This document shows, one piece after another, positions 1 through 11,041 of a DNA stretch of 64,000 nt (position 1 is the stretch's first letter; each line of letters begins with the position of its first letter). Position numbers and translations under genes: made by a program. Location of the stretch: contig JACCLO010000003.1 of NCBI GenBank assembly GCA_029448655.1, forward strand, positions 558,001 to 622,000, in the 5' to 3' direction. The stretch is from Wolfiporia cocos (taxonomy: Eukaryota > Basidiomycota > Agaricomycetes > Polyporales > Phaeolaceae). Below the pieces are notes generated by a model. That model saw only the letters and a program-made list of their open reading frames with translations, was not told the DNA's origin and did no database searches.

Positions 1-1097
1 TCTGAAAGACATGATTGGGACGCGAGTGCCATCTGATGCGGTGACGATCCGGCGAAGACTGTATCGTGCGGCAACGTAGGCGTTGACGGAGATGAGAGGA
101 ATGGCCATTGTCGCAAGGGCTAGCGAGCCAACGGAGACGCGCCAGATACAAGAGATGAAGTTCGCTCGGTGGTCTGCGGGCCTTGCTAGTGACCCCAACA
201 ATGCGGTAGCCGGCAGTCGGACATGGTTGAATGATGTAACAGCATGGTCGACGGGTTTGACACCCCCTAGCCGAGGCACGACCCTAGACATCCGATGAGC
301 GGTCGAGTCAAGGCATTTTAGGTACAACGACTTGCCGAGCAGTCACGCCTTTGCACATTTCCTTTCCGTCACCAAGAGGGACGACGAAAGGGCGAATACC
401 TCGGTTCTCGCCATTCACCATAAGCTGCGCAAACACGACTGCGATCCGGGGAATCCCTCCGAAAGGACCGGTTGGAGGCATGTACCTGACCCAGGGTTAG
501 TAAGTACTTCCCGTGATCTATTACGCAACTCACTTCCGCGCGTTCGGGTGAGGGGTGTGAAGATCAAATTCTCCATTCGCAAGGAGGGTCGCAGTCGTCT
601 CTAAGTTAGGAGCATCCAAACCATGTCCCACTTCGGTGAGTAGGTATTGAGCACTGTCGTAGGATGAGTCATCAGTCACGCTGTCTCATAGCATTCGCCG
701 AGTTGACATACGAGACATCGAACTTCATGATCTTGTCCATAAGAGGCCGTAGCTCCGGTCTCTTCTCCGCAAATGCTGCTAGAGTACCACCCGCCAGGTT
801 GTACTGAATTGTGAGAAGCGTGAAAGCACCACCATCGAGAGCATGAATATTGTCGGTATGGAACTCCCAGAATTTAGGTGTCATATAGAGAACATCGTGA
901 GCAGTGAGGGCTATCGTAGATATTGTGCGAATTGAGTTCAGCGAACCCGACAACGTGACAACCTGCTTACCGTAGGCTTTTGCGATCGCACGCGCTCTGC
1001 GATATGAGAGCTCAAGTCGTTCTTCCAGCAAAGCATCGTCAGGGAGTCGCTGGTACTCTTGGGATTGGGGGAGGTGGGCGGTTCGTGAGGAAGCCAT
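1..1097 (-). CDS. Acyl-CoA oxidase/dehydrogenase-like flavoprotein, 5' part (runs off the window)
   Basis: Four exons on the minus strand: 1097-712, 653-534, 485-336 and 283-1 (continuing outside). The spliced frame stays open for about 313 codons. Residues such as FHTDNIHALDGGAFTLLTIQYN, then LLTEVGHGLDA and NGEFDLHTP, and later GIRPFVVPLGDG and VRLPATALLGSL, follow the pattern of the fungal acyl-CoA dehydrogenase NM-domain/acyl-CoA oxidase family, which oxidises acyl-CoA thioesters with FAD, usually in peroxisomes or mitochondria. Introns 1 and 2 are GT-AG (58 and 48 nt). Intron 3 (335-284, 52 nt) begins GCAAGT and is a GC-AG intron. The ATG at 1097 is the first in-frame one. The catalytic base region and C-terminus are outside the window, so oxidase versus dehydrogenase cannot be decided. 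Confidence 0.85.
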
Positions 1098-2134
1098 GGA
1101 GAGTCAAGGACTATGCTGCGACCTGTGAGAGGTGCAAGAGCACCGATATTTATACAGAGAAGATGGGGGAGAACCACAGCACAAGGGCGCGCTCAAAAAT
1201 GCAGCTTGAAACATGTGGCGGGCTGGACAATTAATGTGTACGAAAGCAAGCTAACATCAGCATCCGACGAATGAATCGGCCTGCACCTGCAGAGCCAAAT
1301 TTGTGGAACCCAGTATCTGATGTAGAGATCTTCCTACTAACCGTGATCGCCACATGTACTGATGGATCTCCGGGTATTGACTTGTGAACTCGAGGCAGTC
1401 GCGGAAGCATGCTAACGTGCAAACCCAAGTACAGTAGTCATTCCTGAGTGAAGGCTAGGCTCCCCTCAAGAATTGCGCCTACGTTTTGACCAGTTCACTT
1501 GTAGACGATAGTGCTCAGGTGACTATATCAAGGCTCAGATGTGACATCTACCGACCGAGAGACCAAATATCACCGCCCAGGATGTCGAGGCACATGGCGG
1601 CCATCAGGCACCACGGGAAGTATTTCCAGTTCTCTTTAGCGCTCGCGATGTTCTTCTATGATGAGATGTGTAATGACAATTTGTCTTCGAAGCCGCAAGG
1701 ATGTCGTTAGGACGACAACGAGCTGTTCAACGTGAGATGCCAATGCGGCGTCCATCGTGCAATGCCAATGTACGGGAGGCCGTGACACTTCAAATGGATG
1801 CAAGCCGACTTTGTAGACCCTCACCCCCCTAATGTGATTCTTCTGCCGTCATTCCACTTGCCATGCGGCGTTTCAAAGAAGGCGGATATACCAGCAACCG
1901 CAGCATGAGCCTAGGAACCACTATCCTAGGTCGTGGATAGTATTCGAGGCGAATCTACGAAGTTTCCCGGGTCGGATCAGGTCCTTGCCTTTTTCCCGCG
2001 AAATTACAAAGAACAAACGTTGGTGTGTAAATGGCAGTTGCATCGGCAGGCCCACGATCTGTCAGATGTCCAGTAGGGAGATGTACATGCCTGGTTAGCT
2101 TCACGCGTATGGTGCGGATAAATATCAACGATAT
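1098..2134. other. Intergenic stretch upstream of the acyl-CoA gene
   Basis: Only short unsupported reading frames are present. It should contain the promoter of the minus-strand gene at 1-1097. Its right end is the 5-bp target-site copy GATAT (2130-2134) that borders the LTR element. No other repeat or RNA gene was recognised. Confidence 0.6.
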
Positions 2135-3072
2135 TGACACAAGCGCAACCTTAAGACACACACCGGGGGAAGGTGGGTCGCATGAAAGCGCCTTCCTGGT
2201 CCGGGCATCTCAAGGCACAAAAGGCCAAGACAAGTCTGAGGTTTACGCTCAAGACTGTCCGGCATATATACTCCTAATCTATTTGTACATGTTTGTGTAC
2301 GGTGGCTCAGAGGCCTCTACGTACTGGTATCTAACTGGCTATGAGCTATGTGCCGGTAATGGCATCGGAGCGCTGGGGTACGCGAGGATGTCCATGGCGA
2401 CGTGGCGTATAAGGGTCGGATCAGAGGAATAGCCAATCGGTCGGGTTCGATCGGTGGTTCTCGTCGATCGTGGGTGTGCCGGTAATGGCGGGGTTCTAAG
2501 TCCGTGATCGGGCGTGGTCTGCCACGATCGGGGTATAGCGCTCTGTGACTGGTAGGGTTCTCAGTCGTGCAGAGCCTGGGGTTATTATCCCTGCCTGGTG
2601 TACTCGTAGGTCAGGGTGCGTATGAGGTATAGTATAATGTCTATGCCAGTAATGGCGAGTGTCCGTGCGGTAGGGACGCGAGGCGTTAGGTTTAGTGTTC
2701 TGGGTCACGTGCAAGTGTAGGTCGTGCCCCTAGTCGGCGTATAGCGTATTGTACGGTGGCGGTTTAGCCTGAGTGTGTGCGCAAGGCGTACCGTCGTGCT
2801 ATCGTAGCCTGTTGGGCTCTAGGGGTCGACTTGTGACTCCGGTGTTTAGGGACTAGGCAGCGTATGGTTCTTGCTGCCGGGACTTGGACTGAGTTTAGGG
2901 TTAGACTGCTGGTGGCCTGCTAGTGCCTGTAGTGTCCTGTATAGCGGAGGGCTTCTACTAGCGTTGCCGTGGGGTTCCAGCTGAGCTCGGATAGAGTGCT
3001 GTAGCGTGCGTACGGCGTGAGTGGGGTGTCAACCTAGGGTGTTCTACTAGGCTTTGAAATTGGCTTGTGACA
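2135..3072 (-). repeat. 3' LTR (in sense) of non-coding LTR element copy 1
   Basis: Matches 8967-9904 along its whole 938-bp length. It contains the same TATA and transcript-start signals as the other LTR, facing left toward the acyl-CoA gene that starts at 1097. The polypurine tract complement lies at 3076-3086, just inside the element. Confidence 0.9.
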
Positions 3073-6000
3073 GTACCCCCTCTTTTAGCAACTCGTCCCC
3101 GAGTTTCCTTGCAAGTTCCTTGGACATGGTTCGACTGTGTTTGTCTGCGCTAGGGCGTGGTACTACTATAGGTCTGGTTCGACTTTCTAGTGCCCGTGTG
3201 CGCGAGTCTACTTAGGCTGACCGGGGTGTCTGAAGTGCTAGTGTATAGCTTTTCTACTTCGGTGGTCCTATGCCTGCATGTCCTTCTGGCGCTGTCTGAC
3301 CAGTATGTTCGACTTCGAGCTCTGTCTGCCGTTGGATCACCTTGGACGCGCGGGTCCTTGGGTCCTGCAGACGTCCTTGCTCTTTGTCTTACGTGTTCCC
3401 TGGTTTCGACAGTGGGTTGTAGTGTAGTGCGTGTATGGTATGTCCGCGTGTCTTTTCTACACAACCCGTTTGCAAGTATCCTTCCCTGGAGCGGTCGTTG
3501 TTCGATTGACTGGCTCCGTATGTCCGTGTGTCCTGTTCGTCCGCCCTATTGCCTTTTGTCTCCCGCGGTTCGTGGTAGGGATGTCTTGTCTACCGTAAGT
3601 GTAAAATGAATGTAAGTAATAAGTCCTGGTTCCTATCCATGTGTATCCTATCTGTATAGTAGGGGGGATGTGGTTCCTTTGCTTTGGTATATGATTTCGT
3701 TACTGTGATGTGTGTCTTTTTTATTTTATGTATATGTTTTTGTTTCTTTTTATATTTTGTATGTTTTCTGTTTCTTTTTGTTCGCCTTCAATCGTCGGCG
3801 TGTTTTTGTATCATAAGGGTCGTATCGTATCGTAGTATTCGTTGGAAGTGGGGTGTCTGGTTTGTTCTCCCCGGGTTCGTATAGTAAAGGTGTGCCTTTT
3901 GCTTATTGCACCGTTGTCTACTGCCTAAGTACGTGTGCGCGTGATGGCCTGGTTTGCCAAATGCCGCATAGTGGTAGCCCTTCACCGTGTCTTTGGTGAG
4001 GCAAGGGTTCGTTGTCGATGTCCAGAAGGGGTGATTTTTCGTTGAATTGGCCCGAAATAATCGATTCCCCCCCCTAGATTCAAGCTGTCCTCGGCTTGTC
4101 TGTTTTCCTTTACTTCTACTCCTTTCCCTTTACTTTCTTTCCCTTCGTGCTTGGTCTGAGGGCGCTTTAGCGGCCTTGGTTCCCGAGGTCATGGTACTGG
4201 GAGTCGTTCGTGACTCGTTTTCCCAAAGGTTACGGTACTGAAGGGTAGCGTGGCGTGGACACGAGCACTGGTCCGATTTTTAGGTACTTGAACTCTTCCG
4301 TGTTCGTTCAAGGTGCGTATGTTTCCCCGCAGCCTTGGTAGTTCGTTATTCTATTTTATAAATATAAACGAGTGATTAGCGATTTAAGGGGCGCTATCCC
4401 CTTGTGAGCTTGTTCGTGCTCGGGTATAGGTTTATTCGTGTCTCTAGTTAGGGTTTCCCTGGTGTTTCTAGAGATTGAGTCATTGCAGCGGGCCCGTAGG
4501 TTCCCGTGCTGCTTAATCGTATACTTCCGAGGAATGTCTCATCTCGGTTGTATTTGTTCGTTATGTTATTATGGGCTATTCTATCGCCCCTGTGTTCGGT
4601 GTATAGGGATTATCTTATGTTCATAGTAACCCAGGGCGTAACACGCTCGCCTGGGTTTCTACGAGCGTAAGAGTATATATATCTTTATTTTATTAGAGCG
4701 TTTTAGGGTCTCGCTCTGGTTTATTGTATAAGAGGTGGCGTGTTTTGCCGTGTTCCCTCTTAGGGTATATTGTCCCTCTTCGAGTCCCTCATAGTGCTTT
4801 TATTAAAGGAAAGTACTTAGCTGTGCCCGGTCTGGTTTACCGGGAAGTCACGGCGTTGGTTCTTTTCTAGCCGTCTGAGTCTACTGGGGGTTGGTACATG
4901 GGCTGTCCAGCTGCACGATCCGTTTTACGGCCGGAATCGCCGAATGAGTGTGCGGGGCGCTTGATGGCCCAAAGGGTTTGAAAGGGGCACTGCTTGGCCC
5001 GCGTACGAGGTCGATTCGGGTTGAGGGACGATGGTGCAGTCCCGTGGTCACGTAACCGGACATGAGAGGCGGTTCCTGTTCCCACTGCCGTATTCTGGCT
5101 TAGGTACTGGGAAGTGGCATCATGCCGGGATTGGTCGGTTTCCATGGTCTTTACTGGCGGCGGCTACATGTCCAGCCGCTGGCCCAGGTTGGTGAGACCT
5201 GATCTCCTGCTCGGTCCGTTTCTTCCTATGTACGTTAGTGAATTATAATTTAAAGTGCGCGATCTAGCGCGTGTGGGTATAGTGGCTGGACGTCTGGTTC
5301 GCGTGTGGCCCATAGTTCCGGGTTAGGGTCCGGCGCGTGACGCCCTGCCTGCCTCGTTCCTGTCGAAGGCGGGGTATAGGTGTGTTGTTGTTACAGCCGT
5401 CTGCTGGGGTGGTGTATCGGCAGCGGCGACTTGCTTATTTTTGACGATTCTAGTCGGTGTAGGTGTTTCGAGATCGAGCGGAGGGGGTTGCTTCCTCGGC
5501 TGGTAGTTCCGGTTTCTCAGCGCTCCTGGTGGGGTAGCGCGAGGACTAGGGAATCCCTGCTTTGGTTGCGGTTCCCTCAGGCTGATCGGTTACGACGGGG
5601 TGCGCGTCGTATTGGGTTACCAGGACCCCCTCTTCAGGGTTGGTCCTTCTACTATTCTTGTTCCTGTTTTCCCTAGAATGTAAGCAAGTGTAATATATTT
5701 ACATCCCCGCGATCTACTTGATCCAGATCGGGGGTGGAGTTGGTTTGTTGACCGGAATGGTACGTCGGTCGTGTATTCGTTACCCGCGGTATTTCTCGTC
5801 GCGGAGGTGGACTGCCGGTGGTTCTCTTTGGCTGTTCCGGAATGGTTCGTCATGGATGTAGTGACGATCGAATTGGTCCGTCTTGCGCTGAGCTGGTGAA
5901 GTGCGCCGGGGCTCTTGCATTAGCGGGGATCGGTACTGCGTGGCGAGCCAAGTCGTTGGGCTTCGGAGTACTAATCAAGTTCATATTTCTGAACTAGGGC

Positions 6001-8954
6001 TTACGACTCCCTGTGTGGGGTAGTTGCCTATCAGACGGGATTTCCTCTACCGAGGTGGCTCAGCCGGGGTCGTAACCGGTGCCGTTTTCCTCTCGGAGTA
6101 CTTTCCATATGTTCTCAAAATGTTCCTCTTACTCTGGCCGTTCGAGCTGTGACTGGTCGTATTATTGCTGTACGATCTGGTCCGCGAGTCGGTTCGACTA
6201 TCCATGGGGTGTCGTTTCGGATCTCCTAAATGATCTATTCCGTTTCGAATCATTCAGTACGACTTTTAGGGTCTGGACAGCGCGGAATGTTCCGTCGCAC
6301 TGTCCCTTCACATCCTCGCCGGTTAAGGCCATTCTGGACGTGGCGGGTTAATTATTCCCGTGGGTAGTACATGTGCTACTACCAGGGTACAATGTCCCTA
6401 TGCCCGTAGGCGTGGTCATGACCTCCCCGCAGGGTTAGGTCGTCGGCATGCCCGGTCCTCCGTGTGTCTGGGAGGGTTGCGCCCGGGGGTGTCATAAAAA
6501 ATTCCACGTGCTCCTTCCCGTTCTTGGGTTGGAACACGCTTCATTGTGGGTGTACGTCCTTTGTCTGGGTCGTACTGAATAGATTCCACGCGCCCATGGT
6601 TCGGGTTCGCGCTTCATGTGTTATGGTCATGAGTCTGGGCGAGGCTGCCATTTCCCCTCGTCCAGACCCGTGGTTCGTTATATGATGTTATCCCTTACTA
6701 TTGAGGGTTGCATCGATTTATATATTTTTATAAAGTATTAGGTGGGAGCGTATTACGCTACTTCCCGGGGTATGTATTTTATTTTATAACGGAGTCATAA
6801 GGGTGGAGTGCCCGTGGGCCATTCCTCCAAATAGAAAGTTCGTAGCGGGATGGTTTACCGCTATAGTTCGTGACAGAGCGGAATGATTCATCGCTCGGGG
6901 TCGTGGTTTGCCCCATGGCAGAGTATAGTCCATGAATTAAAATAAGGGGCATACCTGGTTCGTGTGAGTCCGATACTTGCTTCCTAGGCTTTTCCCGTGA
7001 GCCGTTCCCTATTGGACGAAGTGCGTCCAGGCCCCGAGTTCCTCTCCGGGTACTTGCTGTTGGTTACGTCGTCCTCGTGACAGACTGCCGGTCCAGTCGG
7101 GATAGATACCGGTTGTGGCGGATGGATGTCGTGTTGTGGCGGAACAGGTACTTGTTCGGCGTCCGCGTGCTTGGTGTATCCAGAGAGCTCGAAAGCTCGA
7201 TCCTTCGTCCTTGCGTAGCGTAGCTTACTGCTTCCTCTCGCTCCGTCGGTCTCCTTCCTTTGTTGTCCAGTTTTCTTCGTATACGTCTTTTTCCTATGTC
7301 CAGTTTGTACATGTCCATCCCTACTCTTATTCGGGTTATGTTCCCCCTAGTAGGTACGCGGTTTCACAGCGTTGCTAGTCCTTAGCATACCGAGTGCTCA
7401 AGGGAGGCGCGGCCCCCAAGATGTTCACGGCAGCCTTGGATTTCGCGGTGCCGTCGGAGTGACCGGTGTGTACTTCCTACTTTTGGTCTTTTCGGGATTA
7501 CCGATATAGAGTATATTTGTGCGGGATATTTACAGCCCGTAGTGTACATGGTTTAGTAACTACGTATAGTCGTTCGGCGTGCTCGGGAGTTTTGTACCTC
7601 CTTTTCCCAAGCGCGGTGTAGTGCGTGGCGGCGTTGGCTGCGTAAAGTGCTGGTGAGGCTTTTCTACTTTACGAGCCGGTGTCGGATTCCGCTACGGTGC
7701 AGGCCTTCTGTGTGAAGCAGGGAGTTGGGTACCCTTGCTGCCTAATTGACTATGTATTGTGGACTGTGGATATGTTGGACTAGACGTTACGTCGGACGGG
7801 TTTATCGAGAAGGAATATATTGTCAATCCTAAACGAGGGTGTATGTATCTCCTATAGCGGCCCCTGGCCTGCGGGGTACTCGGGGTCCAGTGGTGTTTCA
7901 TCTTCGGGGTGACCGCTTTCGATCTGCGGCACGGTTTTTCCCCCTAGGACTTTGGGTGCCACTGAGCCCTTCGCGCGGCCAGTCATGGTAGGGCGGCATG
8001 GAGACTTAATCGTTCTAGCCACGGCGTTCTTCGCGGCAATGTCCAAAAGGAAAAGGTCCTGTGCCGGGGGCGACCAAGCCCAGTCTCCGGCGGTGTACGT
8101 AACGAGTGTGTATGTACTGAATTCCTACAGTACGCAAAGTGGAGTCACGATCAGATTTCCCCTGTATTCTTTCGGAGCGCCCCCCGCCCACTGTGGCATT
8201 CAGCCTATAGCTGCTATCGGGGTGGAGACTACAAACTCCTACTTCTCGGGTACTTTCGATCTACTCTAATCTGCACCCATCACTTTTCGGTGATGCGCCA
8301 AGAAACGCCAAGGGGTTTTCTGCCCAAGGCCGGCAAGAAAGTGCAGCCTCCGAATCCTCGTCCAGCCCCAGAGCTAATCCGGGATACCGGGGGACCGGGA
8401 TCTATCCGCCTATGTGATGGGGCGTGTAAAAGTCTATGGTATATGCCAAGTGGCGTAATGTACTGGCCGCTGTCTGGGCCCTTCAGCCGCTGGTTAGGCG
8501 CTGGGTTCTATGGTAACCGGGGGGACTGTAATGTCCGTACAGTCGGGCCGATAATGGCCGTAACTAATCGCTCAGCTCCCTGGTAAACTGCCAGCGGGCC
8601 CCTTATCGTCTTTGATTATTTCACGACGGGTGCACGGTTTCGCTGGTGGGGTTGTAACCCAAAGCCTTGCCCAGGCATTGCGCGAGGGTGGCCCAGTAGC
8701 TTCAGAGACAACGGTGAGGAGGGGTCCCCTCACGCTGCTCGATGTACCCCCAGATCCCAATACTCCTTGACCCTGGAGTGTACGGGTGTAAGACCTTGAC
8801 CCTGGTCGTCGGGTATAGTTGCCCTTAACCCTGGTGCGGCGGGTGTAAGATCTACGATGCCCGGATGACCGCAGTCAAACAAGGGCGAAAGAGAAATGCA
8901 CGTTGCCCCTCGTGCGCCGGGGTTGGGGAGTGGTGAACACCTCCCCGGGGTTTG

Positions 8955-9102
8955 AGACTTGTCTTATGACACAAGCGCAACCTTAAGACACACACCGGGG
9001 GAAGGTGGGTCGCATGAAAGCGCCTTCCTGGTCCGGGCATCTCAAGGCACAAAAGGCCAAGACAAGTCTGAGGTTTACGCTCAAGACTGTCCGGCATATA
9101 TA
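8955..9102 (-). promoter_or_regulatory. TATA box, predicted transcript start and self-priming pair of copy 1
   Basis: On the minus strand a TATATAT box spans 9102-9096. The 11-mer AGACTTGTCTT starts 33 nt downstream at 9069 and ends at 9059. Its exact complement AAGACAAGTCT lies at 8965-8955, one base beyond the LTR end at 8967. This is the geometry of Tf1-type self-primed LTR retrotransposons, where the transcript's 5' end folds back onto the primer-binding site. The pairing is seen directly; the mechanism is inferred. Confidence 0.7.
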
Positions 9103-9904
9103 CTCCTAATCTATTTGTACATGTTTGTGTACGGTGGCTCAGAGGCCTCTACGTACTGGTATCTAACTGGCTATGAGCTATGTGCCGGTAATGGCATCGG
9201 AGCGCTGGGGTACGCGAGGATGTCCATGGCGACGTGGCGTATAAGGGTCGGATCAGAGGAATAGCCAATCGGTCGGGTTCGATCGGTGGTTCTCGTCGAT
9301 CGTGGGTGTGCCGGTAATGGCGGGGTTCTAAGTCCGTGATCGGGCGTGGTCTGCCACGATCGGGGTATAGCGCTCTGTGACTGGTAGGGTTCTCAGTCGT
9401 GCAGAGCCTGGGGTTATTATCCCTGCCTGGTGTACTCGTAGGTCAGGGTGCGTATGAGGTATAGTATAATGTCTATGCCAGTAATGGCGAGTGTCCGTGC
9501 GGTAGGGACGCGAGGCGTTAGGTTTAGTGTTCTGGGTCACGTGCAAGTGTAGGTCGTGCCCCTAGTCGGCGTATAGCGTATTGTACGGTGGCGGTTTAGC
9601 CTGAGTGTGTGCGCAAGGCGTACCGTCGTGCTATCGTAGCCTGTTGGGCTCTAGGGGTCGACTTGTGACTCCGGTGTTTAGGGACTAGGCAGCGTATGGT
9701 TCTTGCTGCCGGGACTTGGACTGAGTTTAGGGTTAGACTGCTGGTGGCCTGCTAGTGCCTGTAGTGTCCTGTATAGCGGAGGGCTTCTACTAGCGTTGCC
9801 GTGGGGTTCCAGCTGAGCTCGGATAGAGTGCTGTAGCGTGCGTACGGCGTGAGTGGGGTGTCAACCTAGGGTGTTCTACTAGGCTTTGAAATTGGCTTGT
9901 GACA
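8967..9904 (-). repeat. 5' LTR (in sense) of non-coding LTR element copy 1
   Basis: Same 938-bp sequence as 2135-3072. In sense orientation it should drive leftward transcription of the element. It is followed on the plus side by the target-site copy GATAT at 9905-9909. Confidence 0.9.
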
Positions 9905-10868
9905 GATATCTGGCTTTACAGTACTCTCCCGCCAGCTAAACGTGCGCACTCGCGTATACAATTCGCGTTCGCGTTCGTCATCCCCATGAAGCGAAGCAGG
10001 AGGGATTGGGGCAGGGGAGACATGTGCTGGACATTTGCGTCAATTAACCGAAATTCGCCTATAACTATTGATGAGCCGCGCTGCCTCATGCCGGATTTAC
10101 GTTATAGGATGGAAACCAGCTAGAAGATGAGACAAGCCGCATTCTCCGAGCACTCCGAGTACTAACCTGGTCAGCCTTCTGTCGCGAACAACGTCGGGAA
10201 ATTAGTGTTCGATGGCGGGATTGCTGGGTTCTCGATCCGCCAGGTTAGCGGCTGTCCCAAGGCATTCCGGATCTCGTTATCCTGCTACGTGGCAGTCGTA
10301 CGACTGTATGTGACTTCGCGAAAGAAGAATTCACACAGGGATGCGCATACCACAGGAGCCGACGTCGTGTTTGCCACCGCCGCAATATTGAATACCGCAG
10401 CCGGACTTCGTGGGGGCCGTTCTCTCCATCAGCGTTGGATCAAGGGTCTCTTGGCCGCGACCGCCGGACGACGATGTGTTGGCAGGTCGTTTGACAGCGC
10501 CTCCATGCGCAAGCGACACCTATTCCTAGCTCTATCAAGCACAGGGCCTAGTAAGGCCCAAGGTCGCAACATAGTAATATAGTACTCAGTAATATGATAT
10601 TAGATGTATGTCATCATCAGGATCTCCGAGACTTGTTCAGAATGGGCCTTACCAGCTTGCAGTCTACACTACCGATCACGAAACTAGGTTAGTGAGCCGA
10701 AATCAGAACGTACGGAGAAGAAACGCCTACTGTGTTTCATTCGGAGGCGCTGGGCCCTTCAGACCTTTCGTGAATGTCGTATACAGGCGGATGTCGTATG
10801 ATCTGCCATCACACGTCGCTGAAGCACTATAACCATAAATGTGAAGTACTACACATATCAGTGGTACC
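9905..10868. other. Unassigned stretch between LTR element copy 1 and the LINE
   Basis: Begins with the target-site copy of element copy 1 and, before that insertion, was contiguous with 2134. One plus-strand frame (10205-10582, 125 codons) shows no recognisable domain or splice context. No RNA gene or further repeat was recognised. Confidence 0.4.
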
Positions 10869-11041
10869 TTTTTTTTTTTTGAGGAGCGCATTGGCCCGCC
10901 GGCAACTAACATGGGTTAGCCCGGGCGGGTCGGCATATGGGGCGAGCACACGCTCGCGGGGGAAGGGAAAATGCAGTTACGCACAGGTGGGGTACACCTA
11001 ATGTGGGACTCCGGTGCTCGGTCATTGGGGGGCAGGTGAAG

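Larger units (their letters stand above)
2135..9904 (-). mobile_element. Large non-coding LTR retrotransposon derivative (LARD-like), copy 1
   Basis: Two LTRs of 938 bp, which look identical by eye, enclose a 5,894-bp interior. The host 5-mer GATAT is duplicated at 2130-2134 and 9905-9909. Each LTR starts TG and ends CA, with near-inverted tips (TGTCACAAGC / GCTTGTGTCA in sense). The sense strand is minus: the polypurine tract AAAAGAGGGGG lies directly before the LTR at 2135-3072, and the primer-site-like sequence lies next to the LTR at 8967-9904. No frame in the interior encodes gag, protease, RT, RNase H or integrase, and the longest frames are about 140 residues and unlike any family I know. 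It is closest to the LARD class. Identical LTRs and an intact target duplication imply a recent insertion. Confidence 0.88.

Noticed and set aside
2135..9904. Plus-strand orientation for LTR element copy 1
   Set aside because: The polypurine tract and primer-site positions, and comparison with copy 2, require minus as the sense strand.
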